The notes under the pieces were generated by a model. That model saw only the letters and a program-made list of their open reading frames with translations, had not been told where the DNA came from and did no database searches. This document shows, one piece after another, positions 35,877-44,281 of a DNA stretch of 64,000 bases. Every line of letters starts with the position of its first letter. Within the stretch, counting starts at the first letter, position 1. This DNA comes from Pedobacter sp. PAMC26386 (GTDB lineage Bacteria > Bacteroidota > Bacteroidia > Sphingobacteriales > Sphingobacteriaceae): NCBI GenBank assembly GCA_014302835.1, contig CP060294.1, positions 3,125,067 through 3,189,066 of the forward strand, written 5' to 3'. Made by a program: the position numbers and the translations under genes.

Positions 35877-36995
35877 TTAATTTTGAGGTTTAATCTCCAA
35901 TCCTTCTCTCAGGTTTGAGATCCCGTCTGCTACAATTTTATCTCCTGCTTTTAATCCTTTCTGGACTACAAAAGAATCACCGGTACTGGCAGCGGTAGTA
36001 ATCTCCACAGATTTCACTTTATTTGAAGTGTCTAATACATAGACAAAAAGTTTGCCTTGTATCTGGTAAGTCGCCTTTTGTGGAACCAGCAAAGCTGAAT
36101 TAATAGTTCTGGGAATTCTAACCACAGCACTGCTTCCGCTTCTAACTAACCCATCATGGTTAGGGAAGGTTGCCCTCATATTGATAGATCCGGTCTGTGC
36201 ATTGATTAAACCACTAGCAGTTTCTACTTTTCCCGGTGCGGGAAGGATATTTCCATTGGCAAGTACCAGATTAACTTCAGGGAGTGTAGTCAGTTTTTGC
36301 TGCATGGTTACTCCTTTTGCTGCCAGGAAAAAATCAAGTCCTTGTCTTTCATTAATAGAGAAATAGGCATAGATCTTCTCAATATTAGATACAGTTGTGA
36401 GTGGATTAACGGTTGTGCTGCTAACCAGACTCCCTATTTTATAAGGAAGGATGCCAATCACACCATCTACGGGGCTAAAAATCTGTGTATAGCTCAGATT
36501 TGTTTTCGCATTATTTAAGGCTGCTCTGGCTTGCGCTAGTGCGCCTTGTTTTGATTCCAGTGTATATTTTGCAGATTCCAGCTGATAAGGACTCACAATA
36601 TCACCTTCTACGAGTGGCTTTACTTTATCGACATTCATTACTGCCGCATTCACATCTGCTTGTGCTATTTTGATATTCGCTTCTGTAGTTTTCACATCCT
36701 GTTCATATTGCGGCGCATTGATGCGAAAAAGCAATTGTCCTTTTTTGACTGACGCCCCTTCATCGACATACATATCTGCTACATATCCATCTATTTTTGG
36801 ACGAATTTCAATATTCTGGATTCCCTGTATGGTAGCAGGATAATCTGAATAGATATTTGCTGTTTGAGGCGAGAGGGTAATGACAGGATATGGTTTAGCC
36901 TGATCGGTAGTTTTATCTTTGCCTTTTTTGCTGCTGCAGGCAGAAAGAATAATAAGGGAAGCCAAGATGGCTAAAGGAGCTTTGAATGTGTTCAT
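35877..36995 (-). CDS. RND efflux periplasmic adaptor (MFP) lipoprotein
   Basis: 372 residues, lipobox Cys20 (LASLIILSACSSKK). The lipoyl/hairpin/barrel pattern is visible: ATIQGIQNIEIRPKIDGYVA, the coiled-coil hairpin, TQIFSPVDGVIG, then the beta barrel and GDKIVADGISNLREG. First gene of the operon; no local repressor gene is adjacent, so regulation is not evident. Confidence 0.95.
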   Translation of the reverse strand: MNTFKAPLAILASLIILSACSSKKGKDKTTDQAKPYPVITLSPQTANIYSDYPATIQGIQNIEIRPKIDGYVADMYVDEGASVKKGQLLFRINAPQYEQDVKTTEANIKIAQADVNAAVMNVDKVKPLVEGDIVSPYQLESAKYTLESKQGALAQARAALNNAKTNLSYTQIFSPVDGVIGILPYKIGSLVSSTTVNPLTTVSNIEKIYAYFSINERQGLDFFLAAKGVTMQQKLTTLPEVNLVLANGNILPAPGKVETASGLINAQTGSINMRATFPNHDGLVRSGSSAVVRIPRTINSALLVPQKATYQIQGKLFVYVLDTSNKVKSVEITTAASTGDSFVVQKGLKAGDKIVADGISNLREGLEIKPQN

Positions 36996-37127
36996 GTTGT
37001 CTTTCAGAAAGAATTATGTTCAATTAAAAATTGATCATATACAAAGTACTCTATACTAACCTTTTAATAGATTAATATAGTGATAAAAATGGGGAAATAG
37101 AAAATATATCCGCCCTGACTGTATAGA

Positions 37128-37487
37128 TTAGCAGTAAGGGGGAGCCCGCAGAGAAAGTAGCCGGAATTCATGGCCGCTGAGACTTTTGGTAGTGCACAAT
37201 ACCTGATAGGCTTGTACAACGACAAGAGATGGTGGTGTTAAATTTAACCTGAATGCTGCCGGTGGCAATGTGATCACCTGAAAATCCTGCTCAAAACAAA
37301 GCAGTCTGCAATGCACAACTTTAGCTCTGCATGTTGGGGTCTTCATTCCCCCCTCTTGTTCAGTTGAAGCACCTTTATGAAAAAAAGCATCGGCATACCT
37401 CACAATCACCCTGCCCTGTAAGCCAAAAACAATGACCACAATCAGCAGGAGTTTCAGTAAAGTATTTACCAGATTTCGAATCTTCAT
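37128..37487 (-). CDS. Hypothetical protein, short, with N-terminal hydrophobic segment
   Basis: 119 residues. A hydrophobic N-terminus (LVNTLLKLLLIVVIVFGL) is followed by a cysteine- and arginine-containing soluble part (TPTCRAKVVHCRLLCFEQDF) and the end LRAPPYC. It precedes the efflux operon by 132 bp on the same strand. The product is short and unusual, so it could be an open frame by chance; the start codon and signal-like segment support a real gene. No family recognised. Confidence 0.45.
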   Translation of the reverse strand: MKIRNLVNTLLKLLLIVVIVFGLQGRVIVRYADAFFHKGASTEQEGGMKTPTCRAKVVHCRLLCFEQDFQVITLPPAAFRLNLTPPSLVVVQAYQVLCTTKSLSGHEFRLLSLRAPPYC

Positions 37488-37716
37488 AACAGGATAGACT
37501 ACGTTAATCGTTAAAGGTTCAAATGTATTTATAAATTCTGTGAGAATACTGAAGATTATAAGATCCTGTTTAAATTTAGATGATAAAATTGTTTATAGCT
37601 TTTTTTGAAGCGAAACCTCTTCATTCTTGTCGTAAATACCCCCTCAAATTGTCTTTAATACATGCATAAAACTAAAAAATTGAGTGTAATTTTAGATGAA
37701 CTAACCGAAACTAATT

Positions 37717-38094
37717 ATGAATCTCAAAAGCACAAAAATCGTCTACTGGATCAGTACAATACTGCTGGCTCTGTTCATTTTACCGGGTATCTTCTTTATT
37801 GACAGCCCAATGGCACAGGAAGGCACCAAACATTTAGGTCTACCCTACTGGCTCCATCTGGAGGCTGGTATCGGAAGTTTTATCGGGGGACTAATTCTGA
37901 TCATCCCTAAATTACCACCCCGTCTTAAAGAATGGAATTACGTCGCATTAGGTATTGTTTATCTCTCTGCATTAACTGGCCATTTAAGTGTCGATGGAGT
38001 TATTCCAATGTCTTTTATGCCACTTGTTGTTTTTGCTGTACTGCTGATTTCTTATATCAGCTATCATAGACTATTAAAATACACGAATCTTTAA
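37717..38094 (+). CDS. DoxX-like four-helix membrane protein
   Basis: 125 residues with four hydrophobic segments, including STILLALFILPGIFF and WLHLEAGIGSFIGGLILII, and the DoxX_2 layout with a charged turn (PKLPPRLKEWNY). DoxX-like proteins are poorly characterised membrane proteins, some linked to oxidative stress. Single gene; followed by a long structured inverted repeat before the convergent Lrp gene. Confidence 0.8.
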   Translation: MNLKSTKIVYWISTILLALFILPGIFFIDSPMAQEGTKHLGLPYWLHLEAGIGSFIGGLILIIPKLPPRLKEWNYVALGIVYLSALTGHLSVDGVIPMSFMPLVVFAVLLISYISYHRLLKYTNL

Positions 38095-38132
38095 GCTCAG
38101 TTCAAAATTATCATCAACATATCCTCTTAGTG

Positions 38133-38183
38133 CTGCAGTTCCAGATTATAAGATGCATTCAAACTGAATGCCTGGAATTGCAG
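38133..38183. repeat. Compound hairpin between convergent genes
   Basis: CTGCAGTTCCAG (38133-38144) pairs with CTGGAATTGCAG (38172-38183) with one mismatch, enclosing an inner perfect stem GCATTCA/TGAATGC (38155-38161, 38165-38171). There is no T tract. It lies between the DoxX-like gene and the Lrp gene, both ending here, so it is a candidate terminator or structured RNA. Confidence 0.6.
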
Positions 38184-38216
38184 CCCCATGCCAGCGGTGA
38201 AACTTTGTGCAGAACA

Positions 38217-38705
38217 CTACATCAGATTATGCGTTTCTTTAATTGCAGCCATCACAAAAATGCTTTTGGTCTGCCCTATGCCCTTAACTTCTCCCAACTT
38301 ATTGACAAAGAAATTATGATAACTTTCCATGTTTTCTGAAACGATTTTGACCATAAAATCAAAATCACCAGAAATATTATAACATTCAACGACTTCTTTA
38401 AATTCAAGCATTGCCTTGATGAATACTGCTCCTGCTTTTTTATTATGTTCTCTTAAAGTTATCATACAAAGCACAATCATTCCCTTCCCTACCATTTGCT
38501 TGTCTACTATCGCAGCATATTGCTTAATGACCCCACTTTTTTCCATTCGCTTAATTCGCTCATGAGTTGGTGTTGCACTTAAATGAATAAGTGCAGCAAT
38601 TTCTCTTACCGTAAGCTTCGCATTTTCTTCAAGTAACCTGAGGATTTCATAATCTTTAGCATCTAAGGAGATGATCACCTTTTCAGGCTGTTCTGTATTT
38701 ACCAT
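38217..38705 (-). CDS. Lrp/AsnC family transcriptional regulator
   Basis: 162 residues: winged helix-turn-helix at about 13-60 (LDAKDYEILRLLEENAKLTV, then LIHLSATPTHERIKRMEKSGV) and the RAM ligand domain with the VVECYNISGDFDFMVKIVS block. It is divergent from the MFS transporter gene with 127 bp between starts, a typical regulator/exporter arrangement for amino acid or analogue export. Confidence 0.95.
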   Translation of the reverse strand: MVNTEQPEKVIISLDAKDYEILRLLEENAKLTVREIAALIHLSATPTHERIKRMEKSGVIKQYAAIVDKQMVGKGMIVLCMITLREHNKKAGAVFIKAMLEFKEVVECYNISGDFDFMVKIVSENMESYHNFFVNKLGEVKGIGQTKSIFVMAAIKETHNLM

Positions 38706-38732
38706 AATTAAGTTTAGCCAACAGGATATTTG

Positions 38733-38758
38733 ACGTAATAAATATACATATATAACGT
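38733..38758. promoter_or_regulatory. AT-rich ACGT-flanked element, possible Lrp operator
   Basis: An AT-rich block bounded by ACGT on both sides (38733-38736 and 38755-38758) lies between the divergent Lrp and MFS genes. Lrp-type proteins bind AT-rich partly palindromic sites, so it is a candidate operator only. Confidence 0.3.
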
Positions 38759-38782
38759 ATCTGTTCTAAATATTTATTATTA

Positions 38783-38814
38783 TTTCAATAGTCTATTCTA
38801 TATAAATACATTTG
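38783..38814 (+). promoter_or_regulatory. Promoter of the MFS transporter gene
   Basis: TTTC at 38783-38786, a 20-bp spacer and TACATTTG at 38807-38814 fit the Bacteroidota consensus (the -33 box differs by one base). The -7 box ends 18 bp before the ATG at 38833, which shows that a TTG at 38812 within the box is not the start codon. Confidence 0.6.
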
Positions 38815-38832
38815 AAAGAACAACAGCAATTT

Positions 38833-40218
38833 ATGATTTCAAAAAAGAACCTTATTCTCATCATTGCTTCTATGGGTATTTTCGTAGAAGCGCTCGATAT
38901 TGCCATAATTAATCTAACTATTCCCTCCATACAATCACAATTCAACATTAGCAATGACCAGGTACAATGGCTGCAGACGCTGTATGTATTATTATATGGT
39001 GGATTTCTAATTATCGGAGGAAAACTATCAGACGTAATCGGAAGAAAAACAATATTTATCATTGGCGCTGCTCTATTTTTACTGACATCTTTAGGTGCCG
39101 GACTTTCAGGATCATTTGGAATATTAGCTTTTTACCGTGCTGTTCAAGGTTTAGCTGCAGCTTTAATCATGCCCTCAGCCCTCTCTATTGTGACTCATAC
39201 CTTTACTGAAAAACATGAACGCAGTAAAGCAATAGGGATTTTCAGTTCTTTTGCGGCAATCGGATCGGGCAGTGGTTTATCAATAGGTGGAATCATCAGT
39301 ACTTACTGGGGCTGGCACTGGGTCTTCCTGATTAATGTTCCTATTCTGGCTATAGTAATCGTCACTTCCTGGTACTATCTTGATGCAGACCAGAAAAGAG
39401 ATACGACAAAAGCACCGGATCTTATCTCGGGTTTTTTATTGGTTGCCAGTCTGCTGATGCTAAGTTATGGCGTTCATGAACTAGGAAACATTCAAAAACA
39501 TTACCTGCAATTAACAGCTCTTGCAATTGCTATCGCAATCTGTATGAAATTATTATTTACCCGCCTCACAACACTAAAAGACCCTTTAATTGACTTATCA
39601 ATTTTCCGTTCCCGGACAGTGATTACAGCAAACGGTGTCTTTTTTTTACTGGGGTCTTTCTGGACAGGCTATTTATTCGTTATCTCTTTATTACTCCAAA
39701 AAGACATGAGCTTCAGTGCAGCTAAATCCGGACTTCTTTTAGTTCCGTTCAGTGTCTTATCAGCATTAGTTTCCAAATTCGCTTTACCAATAATCATGAA
39801 ACGATTAGATATCGCCAAAACCGGGCTTTTAGGAATGCTTATGATGCTAATCAGTGCAATTTTATTAGCTGGATCTCTAATCGCTGGTCATTCTTTACTG
39901 CTCATCTTACTTTCAGCCGCATTCGCTTCAGGACTGGGGATCACAATCAGTTATACTGGTTTATCAGTACTTTCTATTCAGGACATCCCAAGCCAACACT
40001 ATGGCTTAGCTTCAAGCATTGCAACAACTTCGTATTTTCTTGGTGCTGGAATAGGACTATCAATCCTGACCCTTTTCATGAGTACAGAAAATGTATCTGC
40101 TTCTGTTACGCCGTTTTCCATAGTAATCCTTGGTATATACGCTTTTCTAGGTTTAAGCTGGTTAATTGTATTTATCAGAAATTACAGTGCGAATCAAAGA
40201 AGAGCATCTATGGCTTAA
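38833..40218 (+). CDS. MFS transporter, DHA2-like drug/metabolite exporter
   Basis: 461 residues from the ATG at 38833 (MISKKNLILIIASMGIFVEA). Fourteen hydrophobic segments and the motifs LDIAIINLTIPSIQ (TM1) and GGKLSDVIGRK (loop 2-3, motif A) place it with the 14-TM DHA2 exporters such as QacA or EmrB. A TTG seven codons upstream is part of the promoter and was rejected. Divergent Lrp/AsnC regulator suggests control by an amino acid-like effector. Confidence 0.93.
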   Translation: MISKKNLILIIASMGIFVEALDIAIINLTIPSIQSQFNISNDQVQWLQTLYVLLYGGFLIIGGKLSDVIGRKTIFIIGAALFLLTSLGAGLSGSFGILAFYRAVQGLAAALIMPSALSIVTHTFTEKHERSKAIGIFSSFAAIGSGSGLSIGGIISTYWGWHWVFLINVPILAIVIVTSWYYLDADQKRDTTKAPDLISGFLLVASLLMLSYGVHELGNIQKHYLQLTALAIAIAICMKLLFTRLTTLKDPLIDLSIFRSRTVITANGVFFLLGSFWTGYLFVISLLLQKDMSFSAAKSGLLLVPFSVLSALVSKFALPIIMKRLDIAKTGLLGMLMMLISAILLAGSLIAGHSLLLILLSAAFASGLGITISYTGLSVLSIQDIPSQHYGLASSIATTSYFLGAGIGLSILTLFMSTENVSASVTPFSIVILGIYAFLGLSWLIVFIRNYSANQRRASMA

Positions 40219-40229
40219 CTTAGTTATTC

Positions 40230-40252
40230 AACTCCTGACCAGTTCAGGAGTT
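40230..40252. terminator. Hairpin between convergent genes
   Basis: AACTCCTGA (40230-40238) and TCAGGAGTT (40244-40252) form a perfect 9-bp stem with a 5-nt loop, 12 bp after the MFS stop and 36 bp before the end of the minus-strand gene. There is no long T run. Confidence 0.55.
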
Positions 40253-40287
40253 CAAATGAAGGGATTGTCCATTAAGATGGGACTGTT

Positions 40288-40884
40288 TTAAAAGTCGTCA
40301 GACAAATAAGATTTGCGAAGATCAAACCGGTCTGAGAAATCCAGGTCAATGAATTTGGCAAGTCTTACATCCGATTTTCCATTACCAAAGCGGCTGCGGC
40401 GCTTTTTGGTGATCAAATCACTAAGCAGCCCATCTATAAATTCTCCTTTTGTTGCTGCTGGTATATCTTTAAATACAATATCAACAATGGTAACCCGATA
40501 TTTAAAATCTTTAATATTAACAATCACTGTTGCTTCCAGTGGGTAACTTAAAACAGCTGGTGTCGCAAATACAGTTCCACCATATTTATTGGTGTTGATA
40601 TTATAACAAATCAGCTTTCCGATAAACTCACTCCCCGTACTTTCAACACGACGATTAAATCTGAATGTTTTCTCCGCAGATAAGAGTGTAAAAACTTTTT
40701 CTGCCAGCTCATCACCTGTTAACTTCGAGGTATAAACCTTCTGAAAAATTACCTCATAGTTCTTCAGCACAATAGAAGTACCGGGCACACTATCAATAAC
40801 TCCTGTTGAAAAGGAGTTATTATTCTGGTCAATCTGTCCAAAGCAAAAAAAAGGCAATAACATTGCCAGCATCGTCATTCTCAT
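40288..40884 (-). CDS. Secreted DUF4468-like protein, paralogue of the 13306-13908 gene
   Basis: 198 residues with a signal peptide (MLAMLLPFFCFGQ). The core GTSIVLKNYEVIFQKVYTS and GDELAEKV, then NIKDFKYRVTIVDIVFKD aligns with the protein at 13306-13908, and the DUF4468-like identity is equally tentative. Not an operon member: flanked by the MFS gene (convergent) and the M57 protease gene (same strand, 100 bp). Function unknown. Confidence 0.65.
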   Translation of the reverse strand: MRMTMLAMLLPFFCFGQIDQNNNSFSTGVIDSVPGTSIVLKNYEVIFQKVYTSKLTGDELAEKVFTLLSAEKTFRFNRRVESTGSEFIGKLICYNINTNKYGGTVFATPAVLSYPLEATVIVNIKDFKYRVTIVDIVFKDIPAATKGEFIDGLLSDLITKKRRSRFGNGKSDVRLAKFIDLDFSDRFDLRKSYLSDDF

Positions 40885-40984
40885 TCGTTTAGTATTATTC
40901 TTAAACAGGATAGATACCCCTATTTATATTTAGAGTTATCTATCCTGGATAAGTTACGATCTATGGTTATTTTTTATTAATTGA

Positions 40985-41743
40985 TTATAAAGGATATAGG
41001 GCGGCTGTTGCTTGTTTATCTTTTGTAGATAAAACAGTAGCCCCCGAATTACACTGTCCACCATTCATCAGTGATGAAGCATCTGTTCCTCCTACTCCCG
41101 GTACAGGTGTGGCAGTACCCTCACCATTAGCAGACCAGTTTGTATGTCTCAGGGAAATATTATGCCCCAGTTCATGTGTAATTGTTCTTTGACGCTGCGC
41201 AAAACTATTTGCAGCAATATAAGCCTTGTTGATATTGATTAAATTACCTGCAGCGCCACCAGATGGAAATGTTCCCTGTCCGCAAACACCATTACCAAGA
41301 TTTTGATCTTTGATAAGAATGTCATAAGTACCACTGGTAACGATCGAAAAGCGCACACTGGAAGTAGTGATCGCATTCCACTGATTAACCGCCGAGGTTA
41401 CTTCTGCATTCATACTGGTCATGGAAGCATCAACCATCACACGGATGTTTTTCTTGTTGTTGGCGTTGACCAGACTACCAGTATAAAACTGTTCAGTTTT
41501 TGGTTGTCCTACAGGAATTACCATATTTTTCGGGAAGAGAATATCTTCTTCTACAATAAAGGCATCTCCATTATCTACGATAGCAGAAGCAGGGAATCCA
41601 AGACTCTGAATATAGGATAGTACCTTATCAGATTTCTGAGTTTGAGGGTCAGCATTTGCAGGTGTCTCTTTGGTTTTAGAACACGATGCAATCACTATTA
41701 CGGCCAGTGCAATAAAAGTGAAATTTCTTAAATTTTTAGTCAT
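40985..41743 (-). CDS. M57-family zinc metalloprotease lipoprotein
   Basis: 252 residues with lipobox Cys21 (LAVIVIASCSKTK). The zinc site is HELGHNISLRH (His190, Glu191, His194, His200), matching the HExxHxxxxxH motif of the dual-action HEIGH metallopeptidases (Peptidase_M57). It would be anchored on the cell surface or periplasmic side. The C-terminal VPGVGGTDASSLMNGGQC includes the Met-turn-like region. The leader reads AACCCTATG, like two nearby genes. Confidence 0.9.
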   Translation of the reverse strand: MTKNLRNFTFIALAVIVIASCSKTKETPANADPQTQKSDKVLSYIQSLGFPASAIVDNGDAFIVEEDILFPKNMVIPVGQPKTEQFYTGSLVNANNKKNIRVMVDASMTSMNAEVTSAVNQWNAITTSSVRFSIVTSGTYDILIKDQNLGNGVCGQGTFPSGGAAGNLININKAYIAANSFAQRQRTITHELGHNISLRHTNWSANGEGTATPVPGVGGTDASSLMNGGQCNSGATVLSTKDKQATAALYPL

Positions 41744-41855
41744 AGGGTTGAATGTTAGGTAGATCGTAACACTCTAATATACAGAACGTACATTTACTAT
41801 TGTAACTTTTTTGATATTTATTTTAAATATTATTAATAAAACATCCTGATAATCG

Positions 41856-41891
41856 AGCTATATTAAAGCATAATACCGCTTTAATATAGCT
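41856..41891 (-). terminator. Terminator-like 14-bp hairpin
   Basis: AGCTATATTAAAGC (41856-41869) and GCTTTAATATAGCT (41878-41891) form a perfect stem with an 8-nt loop, 13 bp after the stop of the minus-strand lipoprotein gene, so it probably ends that transcript. Confidence 0.6.
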
Positions 41892-41903
41892 TAACAAAAA
41901 ATA

Positions 41904-42443
41904 TTACTTGATAATTTTTCCGTCTATTTTAATATTTTGCCAGCCATCATCAAGTCCAACGCCTTTTAAATAACTTACTTTAAATGTACTTCCTTTTAAA
42001 TTCGGATGATTAACCATGTCAAACTCAAAAGTTCGTCTGTCTCCAGTTTTTTCTACCAGTTTAACTTCATAGTCATTTGTGCTTTTATCATTTAAAGTGT
42101 AAAATTTATCATTTACATTCGCGTTAAACTGGGCATGGACATAGGTCATTCCTGGCTGATCAGGAAAGGCCTCCAGCAACTGATTCTTTTCGTCAATCCG
42201 TAAATATTTTGTAGAGGTTGCGTCCCCTCCAACTAAAGAGTAGAATTTATAATAAAGCTTTTTATTAATACGTACTGTATCCTGAATCTCAGTGTAGGAA
42301 TGGGCTCCATGCGACCATTTGTTTCCAATCTGCATCGGCATGAAAGAGTCGCTTGCTGCTGTCTGCTTAATTATTGATTTTTTCACCTTACAGGATGGTA
42401 TTACTAAAATGATTAATAAATACATTAGATAAGAAATTTTCAT
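41904..42443 (-). CDS. Hypothetical lipoprotein
   Basis: 179 residues. The signal peptide ends at lipobox Cys18 (LIILVIPSCK). The mature protein is beta-rich with repeated short strands (FMPMQIGNKWSHGAHSY, FEFDMVNHPNLKGSTFKVSY). No family recognised. It follows the KirBac channel gene by 29 bp on the same strand, so it is probably co-transcribed and may sit with the channel or respond to the same signal. Confidence 0.6.
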   Translation of the reverse strand: MKISYLMYLLIILVIPSCKVKKSIIKQTAASDSFMPMQIGNKWSHGAHSYTEIQDTVRINKKLYYKFYSLVGGDATSTKYLRIDEKNQLLEAFPDQPGMTYVHAQFNANVNDKFYTLNDKSTNDYEVKLVEKTGDRRTFEFDMVNHPNLKGSTFKVSYLKGVGLDDGWQNIKIDGKIIK

Positions 42444-42472
42444 AGGGTTAGGTTTTTTACCAATTTATGAAT

Positions 42473-43414
42473 TTAATCCAACTTTTCTATGCTTCCTATT
42501 TTTGAAAGATCCAATATGGTCTGACCGGTATCATCTTTGGAAAAGATAGTAGCAAATCTGGCATTATGAATAATATCTTCATCTTTATAAGAAGTTCGGG
42601 TATGTACTGTTTGAGAAAAAGTGTCATCAAAGGCTTTGAGCAGTACTAGTATTTCTACCTCAGCATCAGCCAGCTCTTCTGGCGTTCTTTCAAATAATGG
42701 GCTATTTTCATCAATAGGGTGAACCACAGTCCAGCTCATGGTCAATAATCCAATTTTTGCTCTTTCTAAATCCAGCGGATAAAACCGTCTTACCTTTTTA
42801 TCATTTATCGATTCATTGTAGGAAAGTACAACCTGCACCTCAATTTCTATCAGTTGATTATTTCTTAAATTGGCCAGTCTGAACATTAGCCCTTTAATTT
42901 CTTTATAGGGTGCAATCACCATATTTTCACTGTAAACAACTTTGGCAGTTGGTCTGGAAAACCGCCCGTAAAGGAGTCCTGTAGCCAAAGCGAAAGCCAA
43001 TAACCCCAGCATAGATTCAAACGCAGCTAAACAGCTTGTTAAAAAACCATCCGGACTGATATGTCCATAACCTACTGTTGAAATGGTTTGGGCAGAAAAG
43101 AAAAACGCATCAAAAAAATGATCTCTTTGTGTAATTCCTCCTGCTCCTTTAAGATGTTCGATACCTATTAAAACATACAAACCGGCAAAGAATACATTGA
43201 CAACCAGGTAAGCGATAAGCAATATGAAAAGAAATTTCTTCCAGGTCATAGAGATCAGCCAGTTATAAGTATCAGAGGTCCTGATTAGTGGCAGACCGAT
43301 TCGTCTTATATTCGAAGACCCATCGGTATTCATTAATCGCTGATCTCCGGTAATGGGTTGAGTACCAAATCCGAGATCGTCGTCAATTTGTGATTTACGT
43401 TTGAATAGTGCCAT
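42473..43414 (-). CDS. Inward-rectifier K+ channel (KirBac family)
   Basis: 313 residues. Two transmembrane helices (about 61-84 and 126-150) flank the pore loop with the selectivity filter TVGYG (113-117, in AQTISTVGYGHISPDGF). The C-terminal cytoplasmic immunoglobulin-like Kir domain begins near TAKVVYSENMVIAPYKEIKG and continues through MFRLANLRNNQLIEIEVQV. This is the bacterial Kir fold, a tetrameric K+ channel. The downstream lipoprotein gene is close behind. Upstream on the same strand lies a small 28-residue membrane frame. Confidence 0.95.
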   Translation of the reverse strand: MALFKRKSQIDDDLGFGTQPITGDQRLMNTDGSSNIRRIGLPLIRTSDTYNWLISMTWKKFLFILLIAYLVVNVFFAGLYVLIGIEHLKGAGGITQRDHFFDAFFFSAQTISTVGYGHISPDGFLTSCLAAFESMLGLLAFALATGLLYGRFSRPTAKVVYSENMVIAPYKEIKGLMFRLANLRNNQLIEIEVQVVLSYNESINDKKVRRFYPLDLERAKIGLLTMSWTVVHPIDENSPLFERTPEELADAEVEILVLLKAFDDTFSQTVHTRTSYKDEDIIHNARFATIFSKDDTGQTILDLSKIGSIEKLD

Positions 43415-43477
43415 AATTTCCAGCTAATTTTAGTGAAAATTTAGCGCATTATAAAAATCTATTCATTGAATTGCTTT

Positions 43478-43564
43478 CTAGCCACCTATCAAAACAACCA
43501 TTGATGCAATAATTACGCCTGCAAGAATGATAAATAAGGCATTTTTACTTGATTGTGCTATCAT
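43478..43564 (-). CDS. Possible 28-residue membrane peptide
   Basis: MIAQSSKNALFIILAGVIIASMVVLIGG is 28 codons with one strong hydrophobic helix (written here in halves: MIAQSSKNAL and the span FIILAGVIIASMVVLIGG). It lies in the 316-bp gap 43415-43730, between the FKBP and KirBac genes. Too short to prove; otherwise the gap holds only the terminator at 43650-43687. Confidence 0.35.
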   Translation of the reverse strand: MIAQSSKNALFIILAGVIIASMVVLIGG

Positions 43565-43649
43565 GATATTATATTTATGTCGTTTATTTCAGGTAAACGC
43601 ATAGATCATCAATACCCCTATTGTAGATGAAAAATTATTTTTTTCCATA

Positions 43650-43687
43650 AAAAAGGCCCCTAAATAGTGTCTAACTTTTTGGGGGCT
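43650..43687 (-). terminator. Terminator for the FKBP gene
   Basis: On the minus strand AGCCCCCAAA pairs with TTTAGGGGC across an approximately 13-nt loop, followed by TTTTTT. It lies about 45 bp after the FKBP stop at 43731. Confidence 0.65.
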
Positions 43688-43730
43688 GTGTAATTTTACG
43701 GGCTGGTCTTTTTTTGTATATTAAAAATGC

Positions 43731-44234
43731 TTATTGTGCGCTTATTACATCAATTGTAAAATCAAGTATTGAATTCGGAGGGAATGGCTGTCTGTTATCA
43801 TTTCCATAAGCCAATCCTGAAGGAATAATCAATCTCAACTTACCACCTGGCTGAACAAGAGGAATCCCTATTTGCCATCCAACAATAACTCTACTCAATT
43901 CAAATTTTAAAGATGTCCCATTTGACTTATCAAAAACAGATCCATTCAATAAAGTACCAACATAATTAGCGCTAACTAGCGTAGAGGTTGTATAATTTAC
44001 AGATCCGGTACCCGGAGCGATTACCTGGTAAAACAACCCATTTACAGGGTTCTTAATTGCAGGAATATTCTTTGCAATGATAAAAGCTCTGATAGCGGTC
44101 GTATCCTTTGTAAATTGCACAACAGGATCGAAATTATCTGGAATAACTGGAATATCATGGTTTATTTTCCCACAGCTTGAAAATGCGATAACCGCACAAA
44201 CTAATAATAGGACGAGGTGCTTAATCTTGATCAT
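43731..44234 (-). CDS. FKBP-type peptidyl-prolyl isomerase lipoprotein
   Basis: 167 residues, lipobox Cys20 (LLVCAVIAFSSCGK). The FKBP core is clear: VSANYVGTLLNGSVFDKSNG, then VIVGWQIGIPLVQPGGKLRL and the C-terminal LDFTIDVISAQ. It would act as a periplasmic or outer-membrane-associated folding helper. Single gene ended by a hairpin terminator. Confidence 0.93.
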   Translation of the reverse strand: MIKIKHLVLLLVCAVIAFSSCGKINHDIPVIPDNFDPVVQFTKDTTAIRAFIIAKNIPAIKNPVNGLFYQVIAPGTGSVNYTTSTLVSANYVGTLLNGSVFDKSNGTSLKFELSRVIVGWQIGIPLVQPGGKLRLIIPSGLAYGNDNRQPFPPNSILDFTIDVISAQ

Positions 44235-44281
44235 CTTGCAAATTTAATTTTATTTTCCTAAATCACTAAGAAAAATAACTG

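Noticed and set aside
38812..38832. TTG at 38812 as start codon of the MFS gene
   Set aside because: It lies inside the -7 promoter box TACATTTG; the ATG at 38833 is preferred.
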